Assembly (NCBI GenBank): GCA_948759685.1
Contig: CAQBGY010000007.1
Coordinates: 1-33,621, forward strand
From: an uncultured Eubacterium sp.
GTDB taxonomy: Bacteria; Bacillota_A; Clostridia; Lachnospirales; Lachnospiraceae
Length of the DNA stretch: 33,621 bases
Reading direction: 5' to 3'
The notes below the pieces were generated by a model. That model made no database searches, was not told where the DNA came from, and was given only the letters and a program-made list of their open reading frames with translations. The position numbers were made by a program, and so were the translations under genes. How positions within the stretch are numbered: position 1 is the first letter of the stretch; each line of letters starts with the position of its first letter. This document shows positions 24,444 through 32,371 of the stretch, one piece after another.

Positions 24444-24472
24444 ATCATAGCATATAAATTTTTATCTTACAA
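24444..24472 (-). promoter_or_regulatory. sigma-A promoter of the NusG-II/Gx/ruvAB operon
   Basis: TTGTAA (24467-24472) and TATGAT (24444-24449) are separated by 17 bases. It diverges from the apbE promoter at 24482-24509, leaving only 9 bases between the two -35 boxes. Confidence 0.65.
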
Positions 24473-24481
24473 ATCTTTTAT

Positions 24482-24509
24482 TTGAATAAATATATTTCTA
24501 TGCTATATT
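24482..24509 (+). promoter_or_regulatory. sigma-A promoter for apbE
   Basis: TTGAAT (24482-24487) and TATATT (24504-24509) are separated by 16 bases. AAGGAG (24522-24527) follows, seven bases before the ATG at 24535. Confidence 0.6.
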
Positions 24510-24534
24510 AATATTTAATTTAAGGAGAATTTCA

Positions 24535-25590
24535 ATGAGACACAAAATCATTTATTTTTTATTTATTTTCATACTGATAACAACTCAATTTTTAGGGTGC
24601 GGCACAGAATCAAAATTCAATGACCCAAGAACTTATACGCATTTTTGTTTTGACACTGTATGTACCATAACAATCTATTCAAGCAAACAAAACGACGAAT
24701 CAAAGACTATTGATGCGTGTTTTAATTTGTGCGATAAATACGAAAATTTATTTGACAAGCATAATAAGAACAGCGATATTTCCAAAATCAATTCTGGCAC
24801 TATGAACAAAGCAGGCACAAAAAAAACTGCATCAAACAATATGATAGTGTCACCTGAAACACTTGAACTGATTCGGCAGAGCATATATTATTCCAAACTT
24901 TCAAAAGGGGCATTTGATATTACAATCTCCCCTATTGTTGATTTATGGGATATCAATAATAATCCTCATATTCCGGAAAAAAACGAAATCTATAAAACTT
25001 TAAAATATGTTAATTACAAAGATATTATAATTAAAGATGATACTATCAAACTTTCACATAAAAATCAGGCATTGGACTTAGGGGGTATTGCGAAAGGATA
25101 TGCGGCTGACCAAATCAAAAATTTGTTACAGGACAAGCGAATATCTTCTGCTGTCATTAACTTTGGTGGCAATATCCTGACTATCGGCAGTAACAACGGT
25201 AAAGATTTTAATATCGGTATCACAAAGCCTTTTGGAGAAAATGTTGGTGATTATTCTGCTAAACTCAAAATAAAAGATATGTCTGTCGTCACTTCAGGTA
25301 TTTACGAAAGATATTTTAAAAAGAATAACAAAATTTATCATCATATATTAAATCCCAAAACAGGATACCCTATAGAAAATAATCTGTATTCTGTAACTAT
25401 TATTTCTGAAAAATCCATTGATGGTGACGCACTAAGCACATCTGCTTTTGTTTGGGGACTATCCAAGGGATTATCTCTAATTAACAGTTTAGACAATACC
25501 TATGCTGTATTTATTACCAAAGATTACAAAATATATTTGTCTGATGGCTTAAGTATTGATTCAGACAATATAATTACCATAACAAAATAA
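24535..25590 (+). CDS. apbE: FMN:protein transferase, ApbE family lipoprotein
   Basis: A 351-residue exported protein with a signal peptide and a lipobox-like FLGC at about residues 19-22, so it is probably lipid-anchored on the outer face. ApbE motifs are DLGGIAKGYAAD, NFGGNILTIG, and the HHILNPKTGYPIENN plus DGDALSTSAFVWG blocks that bind Mg and FAD. The enzyme moves FMN from FAD onto a threonine of target proteins. The RnfG and RnfD subunits encoded 4-5 kb away are the obvious clients. It is the only protein gene in the window on the plus strand, with its own promoter and a strong terminator. Confidence 0.93.
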   Translation: MRHKIIYFLFIFILITTQFLGCGTESKFNDPRTYTHFCFDTVCTITIYSSKQNDESKTIDACFNLCDKYENLFDKHNKNSDISKINSGTMNKAGTKKTASNNMIVSPETLELIRQSIYYSKLSKGAFDITISPIVDLWDINNNPHIPEKNEIYKTLKYVNYKDIIIKDDTIKLSHKNQALDLGGIAKGYAADQIKNLLQDKRISSAVINFGGNILTIGSNNGKDFNIGITKPFGENVGDYSAKLKIKDMSVVTSGIYERYFKKNNKIYHHILNPKTGYPIENNLYSVTIISEKSIDGDALSTSAFVWGLSKGLSLINSLDNTYAVFITKDYKIYLSDGLSIDSDNIITITK

Positions 25591-25611
25591 CAAATAATTA
25601 TTTTGTTCATT

Positions 25612-25649
25612 AAAAAAGGGGAATTGGTATTAACCGATTTCCCCTTTTT
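25612..25649. terminator. bidirectional terminator between apbE and spoVAF
   Basis: AAAAAGGGGAA pairs with TTCCCCTTTTT, and after a one-base bulge TTGGT pairs with ACCGA around the loop ATTA. The A-run and T-run on the two sides let it end apbE on the plus strand and the spoVAF gene (stop at 25658) on the minus strand. Confidence 0.85.
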
Positions 25650-25657
25650 ACATTAAC

Positions 25658-27067
25658 TTATTTATTTTTTATAGATACTCTGAAAAATCTAAGCATAAAC
25701 TTCTTTAAATCAAATGGATATAATGGATATATATAACTTGTTCTTGCAATTGTTCTGTTTAATATGATTGCAAGCAGAGAAACAATAATTCCAATGATAA
25801 ATCCTGTCAAGTTAAATAACTGTGTCAGTACTAATAATATTAATCTCAGAAACTTAATCGAATATGCCAATTCATAATTTTCATGGGTAAAGTTTGCGAT
25901 TGCAACAACAGCCATATATAACATGGTCTGTTCATTAAACCATCCCGTATTTACAGCAAATTCTCCGATAATAATCGCAGCAATTAAACTGAGAGGGGTA
26001 TTGAGTGTACTCGGAGTATTAATGGCAGCCAATTTCAAACCGTCAATCGCCAGTTCTAGTATCAATAACTGCCAGAATATCGGAACATACTGAGGGTCTG
26101 TTATTTTCGTAAAAAACAGCCAGTCAGGAACCATTCCCGGGTTATTTGCGTAAAGCAGGAACAAAGGTGTTAAAAGAAGTGATAACACAGTAATCGCTGT
26201 CCTCGCTAACCTTAAATAAGTTCCGGTTATCGGTGGAAAATAGTAATCATCTGCTTCTTCTATTACATCAAAGATAGTTGTCGGAAGCAACATTGCCGCC
26301 GGTGAATTATCCACTAAAATACAAATTTGTCCTTCTAATATCTCAGCCGCCACTGTGTCCGGTCGTTCTGTATAACGAAACTTCGGAAAAGGATTAAACC
26401 AATGTCCCTTGTGTAAACACTCTGATAAGCTTTCCTGATTCATCGGCAGGGCATCTGTATCAATTTTGCTTAACTGTTCTTTAATATAATTTAGAAGTTT
26501 TTTATCAGCTCGTCCATTCATATAACAGATTGCAATATCTGTTCTGGAAGTCTTTCCAACACGAACTACTTCACACATATATTCCGGATCCCTGATTCGA
26601 CGTCTGATTAATGCAGTATTCATTAATAACGTTTCTACAAAACCGTCCCTTGAACCTCTTAAAACCTTATATTTTTCCGGTTCTGCTACATTTCTGGCAG
26701 GATAATTTCTAACATCCACAAGCATTGCTTTATCATAGCCATCTACCATAAGACATACTACGCCGGATAGCAGTGATGTTAAAACATTATATTTATCATT
26801 ATATAAATCAATCTGAATATATGGAATTTTATCATCTGCAAAATCCTCGACATTTGGGGGCAGTTCTTCTTCTTTCATATTACAGAAAAATTCCTGAACC
26901 TTTTGAATCGTATCGCTATTACAAAATCCATTAATGTAATACATAACACATTGCCGGTTTTCTATTTTGAAGCTTCTCTTTAATATATCAAAACTTTCAT
27001 TGATATGAAGAATCCTGTCCAACTCTTTTTCATTATTTTTAAGATTTTTTGTTATAAAATTTTCCAT
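25658..27067 (-). CDS. spoVAF: GerA-family spore germination protein, SpoVAF-like
   Basis: A 469-residue protein of the GerA A-subunit/SpoVAF family. The N-terminal soluble region includes YPARNVAEPEKYKVLRGSRDGFVETLLMNTALIRRRIRDP, the strongest family block, and PFPKFRYTERPD; the C-terminal part holds about five to six membrane helices (from about 285). The YPxR-EP-RGSRDGF pattern and length fit SpoVAF, which in Bacillus works beside the SpoVA dipicolinic acid channel and amplifies germination. No spoVA channel genes are next to it, so a GerA-type orphan is the alternative. Its start is preceded by a sigma-G-like promoter and a hairpin that holds the ribosome binding site. The gene implies a spore-forming host. 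Confidence 0.85.
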   Translation of the reverse strand: MENFITKNLKNNEKELDRILHINESFDILKRSFKIENRQCVMYYINGFCNSDTIQKVQEFFCNMKEEELPPNVEDFADDKIPYIQIDLYNDKYNVLTSLLSGVVCLMVDGYDKAMLVDVRNYPARNVAEPEKYKVLRGSRDGFVETLLMNTALIRRRIRDPEYMCEVVRVGKTSRTDIAICYMNGRADKKLLNYIKEQLSKIDTDALPMNQESLSECLHKGHWFNPFPKFRYTERPDTVAAEILEGQICILVDNSPAAMLLPTTIFDVIEEADDYYFPPITGTYLRLARTAITVLSLLLTPLFLLYANNPGMVPDWLFFTKITDPQYVPIFWQLLILELAIDGLKLAAINTPSTLNTPLSLIAAIIIGEFAVNTGWFNEQTMLYMAVVAIANFTHENYELAYSIKFLRLILLVLTQLFNLTGFIIGIIVSLLAIILNRTIARTSYIYPLYPFDLKKFMLRFFRVSIKNK

Positions 27068-27101
27068 AAAAATACCTCACACTACTTTATAGTGTGAGGT
27101 A
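27068..27101 (-). terminator. perfect 12-bp inverted repeat at the rnfB/spoVAF junction
   Basis: On the minus strand TACCTCACACTA (27101-27090) and TAGTGTGAGGTA (27084-27073) pair perfectly around the loop TAAAG and are followed by five T, which fits an intrinsic terminator for the rnf operon. The second arm contains GAGG (27075-27078), the only ribosome binding site for spoVAF, seven bases before its ATG. The first arm contains CACACTA, the -10 of a sigma-G-like promoter. Confidence 0.75.
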
Positions 27102-27119
27102 ATATTCTGAAAATATTCA
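27090..27119 (-). promoter_or_regulatory. sigma-G-like (forespore) promoter for spoVAF
   Basis: TGAATA (27114-27119) and CACACTA (27090-27096) are separated by 17 bases. The Bacillus sigma-G consensus is close to GAATA and CATACTA, so the -10 matches at six of seven positions. The predicted start point is near 27083, giving a leader of about 16 bases. Confidence 0.6.
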
Positions 27120-27134
27120 TATCTTTTTAATTGT

Positions 27135-27953
27135 TTATTTTATTTCTTCAATAACTTTCTTTGGACATTTTTCTACGCATGTGCCACAGTCCTGGCACTT
27201 ATCCTGCATGATTTTTGCAAGATTAAATTCAAAATCAATCGCTTCATGAGGACAGTTCTTCGCACACAATCCACAACCGATACAACCTGCACTACATGCC
27301 TGCATCACGTCTCTTCCCTTATCCTTAGAACTACATTTCACCATGTATTTTGTGTCGTAAGGAATAATTGAAATCAGATTTTTCGGACACGCTTCAACAC
27401 ACTTACCACATGCCTTACATTTCTCTCTGTCTACAACAGCCTTTCCGTTTTCAATGTGAATCGCATCAAATTCACAAACCGTCACACAGGAGCCAAGTCC
27501 CAGACAGCCATAACTGCATGCTTTCGCTCCTCCTCCCGGAATGTTGACTGCATCTTTACAGGACATATTTCCATGATAAACATATTTATCTTTTGCCTTG
27601 TCGCAGTCACCGGAGCAGGCAACATACGCTGTTTTCCTCACGACTTTCGCTTCCACACCCACGATTTCCGCAATCTGCTGTGCAACCTCTGCACCACCTA
27701 CCGGACATGCACCGGGCCCGCTCTCTCCTTTTGCTATTGAAGCCGCCAGACCATCACATCCCGGATAGCCACAGCCCCCACAGTTATTTCCCGGAAGAAC
27801 TTCTCTGATTGCCGCTTCCTTTTCATCCACCTGGACTGCCAGAAACTTTCCTGCAATTCCAAGTACAATACCAATTATCAATCCAACGCCGCCTACAATC
27901 ATAATGGCATATAAAATACCTTGCATAGTAGCGCTCACTGCTAATATTCCCAT
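27135..27953 (-). CDS. rnfB: Rnf complex subunit B (iron-sulfur electron entry)
   Basis: A 272-residue RnfB. An N-terminal membrane helix (about 15-36) is followed by the CGGCGYPGC Fe4S4 domain and then cysteine-rich ferredoxin-like segments: CSYGCLGLGSCVTVC, CKACGKCVEACP, CIGCGLCAKNCP and CQDCGTCVEKCP. RnfB takes electrons from reduced ferredoxin and feeds them into the membrane complex. It is the last gene of the rnfCDGEAB operon, 11 bases after rnfA, with a strong AAGGAGGT site. The operon appears to end at the hairpin at 27068-27101. Confidence 0.96.
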   Translation of the reverse strand: MGILAVSATMQGILYAIMIVGGVGLIIGIVLGIAGKFLAVQVDEKEAAIREVLPGNNCGGCGYPGCDGLAASIAKGESGPGACPVGGAEVAQQIAEIVGVEAKVVRKTAYVACSGDCDKAKDKYVYHGNMSCKDAVNIPGGGAKACSYGCLGLGSCVTVCEFDAIHIENGKAVVDREKCKACGKCVEACPKNLISIIPYDTKYMVKCSSKDKGRDVMQACSAGCIGCGLCAKNCPHEAIDFEFNLAKIMQDKCQDCGTCVEKCPKKVIEEIK

Positions 27954-27964
27954 GTCTTACCTCC

Positions 27965-28540
27965 TTATATTACGCCGGTAAAACCGGTAAACGCGATTGC
28001 CATTAAACCTGATGCAAGAAGAACCATAGGTGTCCCCTGAAAAGCCTTTGGAATATTATTATTCTCTGACTTTTCCCTGATTCCTGCCAAAATTACAATC
28101 GCAATCAAAAAGCCTACAGATGTTCCAAGTGAACTTGCCATGCTTTCCCCAAAACCATATCCGGCATCAATATTAGAAATGGCAACACCAAGAACTGCAC
28201 AGTTTGTTGTAATAAGCGGCAGGTATACGCCAAGCGCTTCATACAATGGTTCAATAAATTTCTTTAATATCATTTCAACCAACTGTACTAATGCGGCAAT
28301 TACTAAAATAAAGACAATCGTCTGTAAATACTGCAATTTAAAAGGAACAAGCAGCGCATAGTAAAGTCCATAAGTTACAGCAGATGCAATCATAATAACA
28401 AAGATAACCGCTGCTCCCATTCCTGCCGCTGTATCTGTTTTTTTCGACACACCAATAAAAGGACATAAGCCTAAAAACTGACTAAGAACTACATTATTTA
28501 CTAATGCAGCAGCAACTGCAATTAACATACAATTCACCAT
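27965..28540 (-). CDS. rnfA: Rnf complex subunit A
   Basis: A 191-residue integral membrane protein with six predicted helices, close to the standard length. Family blocks include NNVVLSQFLGLCPFIGVSKK near the N-terminus and YLPLITTNCAVLGVA in the middle. The conserved cysteines C25 and C113-region match those that share an iron-sulfur site with RnfE inside the membrane. It lies directly after rnfE with no gap between the rnfE stop and its ATG. Confidence 0.96.
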   Translation of the reverse strand: MVNCMLIAVAAALVNNVVLSQFLGLCPFIGVSKKTDTAAGMGAAVIFVIMIASAVTYGLYYALLVPFKLQYLQTIVFILVIAALVQLVEMILKKFIEPLYEALGVYLPLITTNCAVLGVAISNIDAGYGFGESMASSLGTSVGFLIAIVILAGIREKSENNNIPKAFQGTPMVLLASGLMAIAFTGFTGVI

Positions 28541-29227
28541 TTACTTATCCTCCTTTTTCGGTTTATCACATTTATCAAAACTTCCACATCCGGCACATCC
28601 TGAACAACCCTCTTCACAATGAAGTTTTCTAGGTTTCTTGCCTTTTCTCATACGAAGTTGATTTTGAATGGCTATTAAAAATGCCAGTACAAAGAATGCT
28701 CCCGGCGCCATTACAAAAATGCCGATTCCATCCCAATGCGGTATATTCATTCCTAAGATTGTTCCTGCGCCTAAAATTTCTCTAAATCCTCCGAGCAGTG
28801 ACAATGCAATGGTAAATCCAAGTCCCATTCCAATTCCGTCAAAAACAGACAAAATAACAGAGTTCTTTGAAGCATAACTTTCTGCTCTTCCTAAAATAAT
28901 ACAGTTTACAACAATCAGCGGAATATAAATCCCCAATGCACTGTTTAAAGATGGAAGATATGCCTGTAATAAAAACTGCAGAATTGTAACAAAACTTGCA
29001 ACAATTACAATATATGCCGGCACACGGACACCATTTGGAATAATCTTTCGAAGCAGTGAAATCACCATGTTGGACATGACAAGCACTGCCATGGTACTAA
29101 GTCCCATTCCCGCACCATTCATTAACGAAGATGTAACTGCAAGTGTCGGACACATTCCAAGAACCAGCACGAAAGTCGGATTTTCTTTGATGATTCCGTT
29201 ATATAATCTCTCAAATATTTTTCCCAT
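28541..29227 (-). CDS. rnfE: Rnf complex subunit E with a cysteine-rich tail
   Basis: A 228-residue membrane subunit, paralogous to RnfA, with the family blocks NPTFVLVLGMCPTLAVTSS and YIPLIVVNCIILGRAE; the two cysteines there match the intramembrane iron-sulfur ligands. Beyond the last helix it carries a hydrophilic tail with five cysteines (C204, C208, C211, C214, C220; LHCEEGCSGCAGCGSFDKC), which the core family does not need. The spacing C-X3-C-X2-C-X2-C resembles a small ferredoxin or metal site. Its ATG overlaps the rnfG stop by one base. Confidence 0.95.
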   Translation of the reverse strand: MGKIFERLYNGIIKENPTFVLVLGMCPTLAVTSSLMNGAGMGLSTMAVLVMSNMVISLLRKIIPNGVRVPAYIVIVASFVTILQFLLQAYLPSLNSALGIYIPLIVVNCIILGRAESYASKNSVILSVFDGIGMGLGFTIALSLLGGFREILGAGTILGMNIPHWDGIGIFVMAPGAFFVLAFLIAIQNQLRMRKGKKPRKLHCEEGCSGCAGCGSFDKCDKPKKEDK

Positions 29228-29868
29228 TATCTGCCACCTCCTGTAATATAATTAACACAGTAAATAGCTGCATTTACACCGTGGGTTACTGCATTCGTCG
29301 TAATCGTGGCACTGCTGATTGCATTAATCTCATTATCGCCTTCTGCACCACTCTTTTCATATATAAAGTAATCCACTTTTTTATTTTGAAACTGTGACTT
29401 AAAGCTGTCTTCGTCAGCTTTCATACCAAGTCCCGGTGTCTCACTTAATGATAAGAATGAGATTCCCATAACAGTACCATCTTCTTTAATACCTACCGTC
29501 ATCTGCAGAGAGCCATCATATGCTTCACTGTCTGTTACTGTTACAATATATCCCAGATTCTTTCCATCCTTATCCTTTGCCAGAACAACCTCATCTACTG
29601 TTCCATTAAAAGCTTTAATAGTCGAAATATTATCTGCCTTCTCGTTTTCTTTCATTTGATTTTCAATATATTTCGCACACTTCTTATCAATTTTCACATT
29701 TTCAAAACCATCCATGCCGGGCATAACTGACTCATAAGCAGAAAGTTTTGTTTTTTCCTCCTGCTCAGCCCTTGCATCCGAAGTAACATTATATACAAAT
29801 CCCAAACCTAAACCGGCAACCAAGGTAATGGCAAATAATATCAATGTATTCTTTACTATTTTAATCAT
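29227..29868 (-). CDS. rnfG: Rnf complex subunit G (FMN-bearing)
   Basis: A 213-residue protein with an N-terminal membrane anchor (about 7-28) and an outer FMN-binding domain. The flavin attachment segment reads NAISSATITTNAV, with T188 as the expected FMN-bearing threonine; the usual S-G-A-T is S-S-A-T here. The GLGMKADEDSFKSQF block is also typical. RnfG passes electrons between flavins on the outer face. ApbE, encoded at 24.5 kb, is the likely enzyme that attaches FMN. One base separates it from rnfD. Confidence 0.94.
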   Translation of the reverse strand: MIKIVKNTLILFAITLVAGLGLGFVYNVTSDARAEQEEKTKLSAYESVMPGMDGFENVKIDKKCAKYIENQMKENEKADNISTIKAFNGTVDEVVLAKDKDGKNLGYIVTVTDSEAYDGSLQMTVGIKEDGTVMGISFLSLSETPGLGMKADEDSFKSQFQNKKVDYFIYEKSGAEGDNEINAISSATITTNAVTHGVNAAIYCVNYITGGGR

Positions 29869-29869
29869 A

Positions 29870-30844
29870 TTATCTGCCCCCTTTCGTTCTTACAATACCG
29901 AATGCTTTTGGAATGGACCATTTTTCAATCAGTGGAACTAACAGATTACAGAAAATAATCGCATAAGAAACACCCTCTGCCGTATTTCCAAAAGTTCTGA
30001 ACACTGCTGTCAAAAGACCTAAACAGATTCCAAAGATATACCGTCCTGTCTTTGTGATTGGAGACGTGGAATAATCTGTTGCCATAAAGAAAGCACCAAA
30101 AATTAATCCTCCACCACATAAATGCATCGCTAAGAAATTCATATCTGTACTCTTGTTAAATAACATAATACAAACCGCAAAAACTGCAATATATGTAAGT
30201 GGTATTCTTAAATCGATAATTTTTCTTACAGTAAGATATAACGCACCGATCAATAATGCAATAATACTGGTCTCTCCGATTGTTCCTGCGTGTGTTCCAA
30301 CAAACATATCTAACACAGAAGAGGAACTCTCACCAACATTCTTTAATGCAGTCAGAGGCGTAGCACTGGTTGCGGCATCCACACCACTGACGTCTGCCGG
30401 ATAAAATGCTGTCATATTTCCTGCAAAACTAAGCATCAGAAAACATCTGGCACCAAGCGCCGGATTCATAAAGTTCTGACCTAACCCTCCAAAGAGCTGT
30501 TTTACAATAATAATAGCAAACGCTCCGCCGAGTGCCGCTTTCCAATACGGAAACGTACATGGAAGATTTAATGCCAGAATCATTCCTGTAACCACTGCAC
30601 TTAAATCAAAGATACTTATCGGATTATCAGTAATTTTGTTATAGATATATTCCGCAGCAACACATGTAATGAGTGTTACAAGAATTAAAAATGCTGATTG
30701 AATCCCATATTTGATTCCAAATAAATTACTGTTGTTATATATTCCAAAAATTGTCGCCGGCAGTAATGCAATAATCACATCTCTCATAATAGACTGTGTG
30801 GTCATTTTTGCTTTTACGTGAGGGCTTGATGATACATGATACAT
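29870..30844 (-). CDS. rnfD: Rnf complex subunit D (membrane flavoprotein)
   Basis: A 324-residue protein with about nine to ten membrane helices. The N-terminus MYHVSSSPHVKAKMTTQSIM is a family hallmark, as are GGLGQNFMNPALGARCFL and the flavin attachment segment DAATSATPLTAL, with T162 the expected FMN-bearing threonine (T-S-A-T rather than S/T-G-A-T). The TDYSTSPITKTGRYIFGI block near the C-terminus is also conserved. RnfD is thought to form part of the ion-translocating core. It starts 12 bases after rnfC. Confidence 0.96.
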   Translation of the reverse strand: MYHVSSSPHVKAKMTTQSIMRDVIIALLPATIFGIYNNSNLFGIKYGIQSAFLILVTLITCVAAEYIYNKITDNPISIFDLSAVVTGMILALNLPCTFPYWKAALGGAFAIIIVKQLFGGLGQNFMNPALGARCFLMLSFAGNMTAFYPADVSGVDAATSATPLTALKNVGESSSSVLDMFVGTHAGTIGETSIIALLIGALYLTVRKIIDLRIPLTYIAVFAVCIMLFNKSTDMNFLAMHLCGGGLIFGAFFMATDYSTSPITKTGRYIFGICLGLLTAVFRTFGNTAEGVSYAIIFCNLLVPLIEKWSIPKAFGIVRTKGGR

Positions 30845-30856
30845 TTTTATTCACAC

Positions 30857-32170
30857 TTACCCTTTCCTACGTGCTGCCTGCACTTTTTTCTTCATTGTTC
30901 GAACTGACTGGGTAATATTTCTATTCGCCGGACAGTTATAATTACATGTTCCACACTCGATACATTCCATACCATGCATCTTAATGAAACCTTCCATATC
31001 ATCTGCAGCAGCAGCCTGTGCTAACTTCGCACAAATCAGACCTTCCGGACAAACTTCTGCACACTTACCACAATTAAGACAATTTGTCATTGTCGCATGA
31101 GACACTTCGTCATATCGGAATGCCAGTAATGCCGAAGAGCCTTTGATAACAGGAACATCCAATGTGAACATTGCCTGCCCCATCATCGGACCGCCTGATA
31201 ATATCTTTTCCACATTTTCATCCATTCCACCAGCCTCTTCTACGACTGTCTGATGACTCGTACCAAACGGTACTTCCAGATTGCATGGCTTATGAATTCC
31301 GTCACCGGATACTGTAACAATACGCTCTGTCAGCGGTTTATGGAATTTCACTGCCCGGTAAACATTGTACACTGTGTCTACATTATCTACAATACAGCCT
31401 GCGTCTGCCGGAAGCATGGATGAATTAATTTTCCTTTTCGTTACTGCATAGATAATATGACGCTCTGAACCTTGTGGATATTTTGTTTTTAATGATGCAA
31501 CTGTAATACGCGGCTCATTTTCTGTGAGCTTTGTAAGATTTGCAATGACATCAGGTTTATTATTTTCCACTGCAATTACACCTTTTGCATTGTCAAACAA
31601 CTGCAGAATAATCTTTAATCCCTCAATGACTTCGCCCGGCTGTTCTACCAGTCGTCTATAATCAGATGTAATATACGGCTCACATTCTGCAGCATTCACA
31701 ATCACATAATCAATCGCTGTTTCATCCTTTGGTGTTAATTTCACATGTGTTGGAAAACATGCTCCGCCTAGGCCAACAACACCACAATCCTTTACAGCCT
31801 CTCTGATATAGTCCTTCGTCCAAGGCTCTTTTGATGCTTCATACTGCATTTCCTCGTATAATTCATCATTTTCTATAATAATAGAAAGTTCCTTATTTCC
31901 ATTTGGAACTAATCGTTTCTCTATTTTCTTTACCGTGCCTGAGACGGATGAATGAATATTGGCTGAAATAAATCCACCTGCTTCTGCAATTAGTTGTCCT
32001 TTTAATACTCTCTCACCAATATCAACCACCGGAACTGCCGGTGCTCCTATATGCTGGGACAATGGTATCACAACTTCCTTGCCTGGATTTATCTTTCTAA
32101 CAGCCATATCTTTTGAAAGTTCTTTTCCATCGTATGGATGAACTCCTCCCTTAAATGTTAGAATCGACAT
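30857..32170 (-). CDS. rnfC: Rnf complex subunit C (NADH-binding)
   Basis: I place the start at the ATG at 32170 (MSILTFKGGVHPYDGKE, the family N-terminus). AGAGGT (32177-32182) lies six bases before it, and a promoter at 32204-32232 lies upstream; an open frame continues to 32248 but would begin upstream of that promoter. The 437-residue product has the GGVHP start, a Rossmann-like region with GLGGACFPTHVK for FMN and NADH, and two Fe4S4 motifs near the end (CLNCGKCAEVCP and CIECGTCNYNCP). It exchanges electrons with NAD at the cytosolic face and is the first gene of the operon. Confidence 0.96.
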   Translation of the reverse strand: MSILTFKGGVHPYDGKELSKDMAVRKINPGKEVVIPLSQHIGAPAVPVVDIGERVLKGQLIAEAGGFISANIHSSVSGTVKKIEKRLVPNGNKELSIIIENDELYEEMQYEASKEPWTKDYIREAVKDCGVVGLGGACFPTHVKLTPKDETAIDYVIVNAAECEPYITSDYRRLVEQPGEVIEGLKIILQLFDNAKGVIAVENNKPDVIANLTKLTENEPRITVASLKTKYPQGSERHIIYAVTKRKINSSMLPADAGCIVDNVDTVYNVYRAVKFHKPLTERIVTVSGDGIHKPCNLEVPFGTSHQTVVEEAGGMDENVEKILSGGPMMGQAMFTLDVPVIKGSSALLAFRYDEVSHATMTNCLNCGKCAEVCPEGLICAKLAQAAAADDMEGFIKMHGMECIECGTCNYNCPANRNITQSVRTMKKKVQAARRKG

Positions 32171-32203
32171 CTTCTTACCTCTTTTCGCTTTTTTGCCTTC
32201 TTT

Positions 32204-32232
32204 ATCATAATACTTTTCGACAATTTCTGCAA
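32204..32232 (-). promoter_or_regulatory. probable promoter of the rnf operon
   Basis: TTGCAG (32227-32232) and TATGAT (32204-32209) are separated by 17 bases; the -35 is weak. The predicted leader is about 25-30 bases, which agrees with the rnfC start at 32170. Confidence 0.5.
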
Positions 32233-32324
32233 TGTAAAACCATTCCAAAAGTCAATTTTTATCTTTTCATAATTCACAATTTATTTAATTATATTAAGTT
32301 GGTATTTCTATATTGCATTTTAAC

Positions 32325-32355
32325 AAAAAATGCTGCCACATTCATATGACAGCAT
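32325..32355 (-). terminator. terminator after the GH16-like gene
   Basis: On the minus strand ATGCTGTCA (32355-32347) pairs with TGGCAGCAT (32338-32330), with one T-G pair and an 8-base loop, followed by six T. It lies between the GH16-like stop and the rnf promoter. Confidence 0.85.
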
Positions 32356-32371
32356 CAAACATTTTCTTCAA

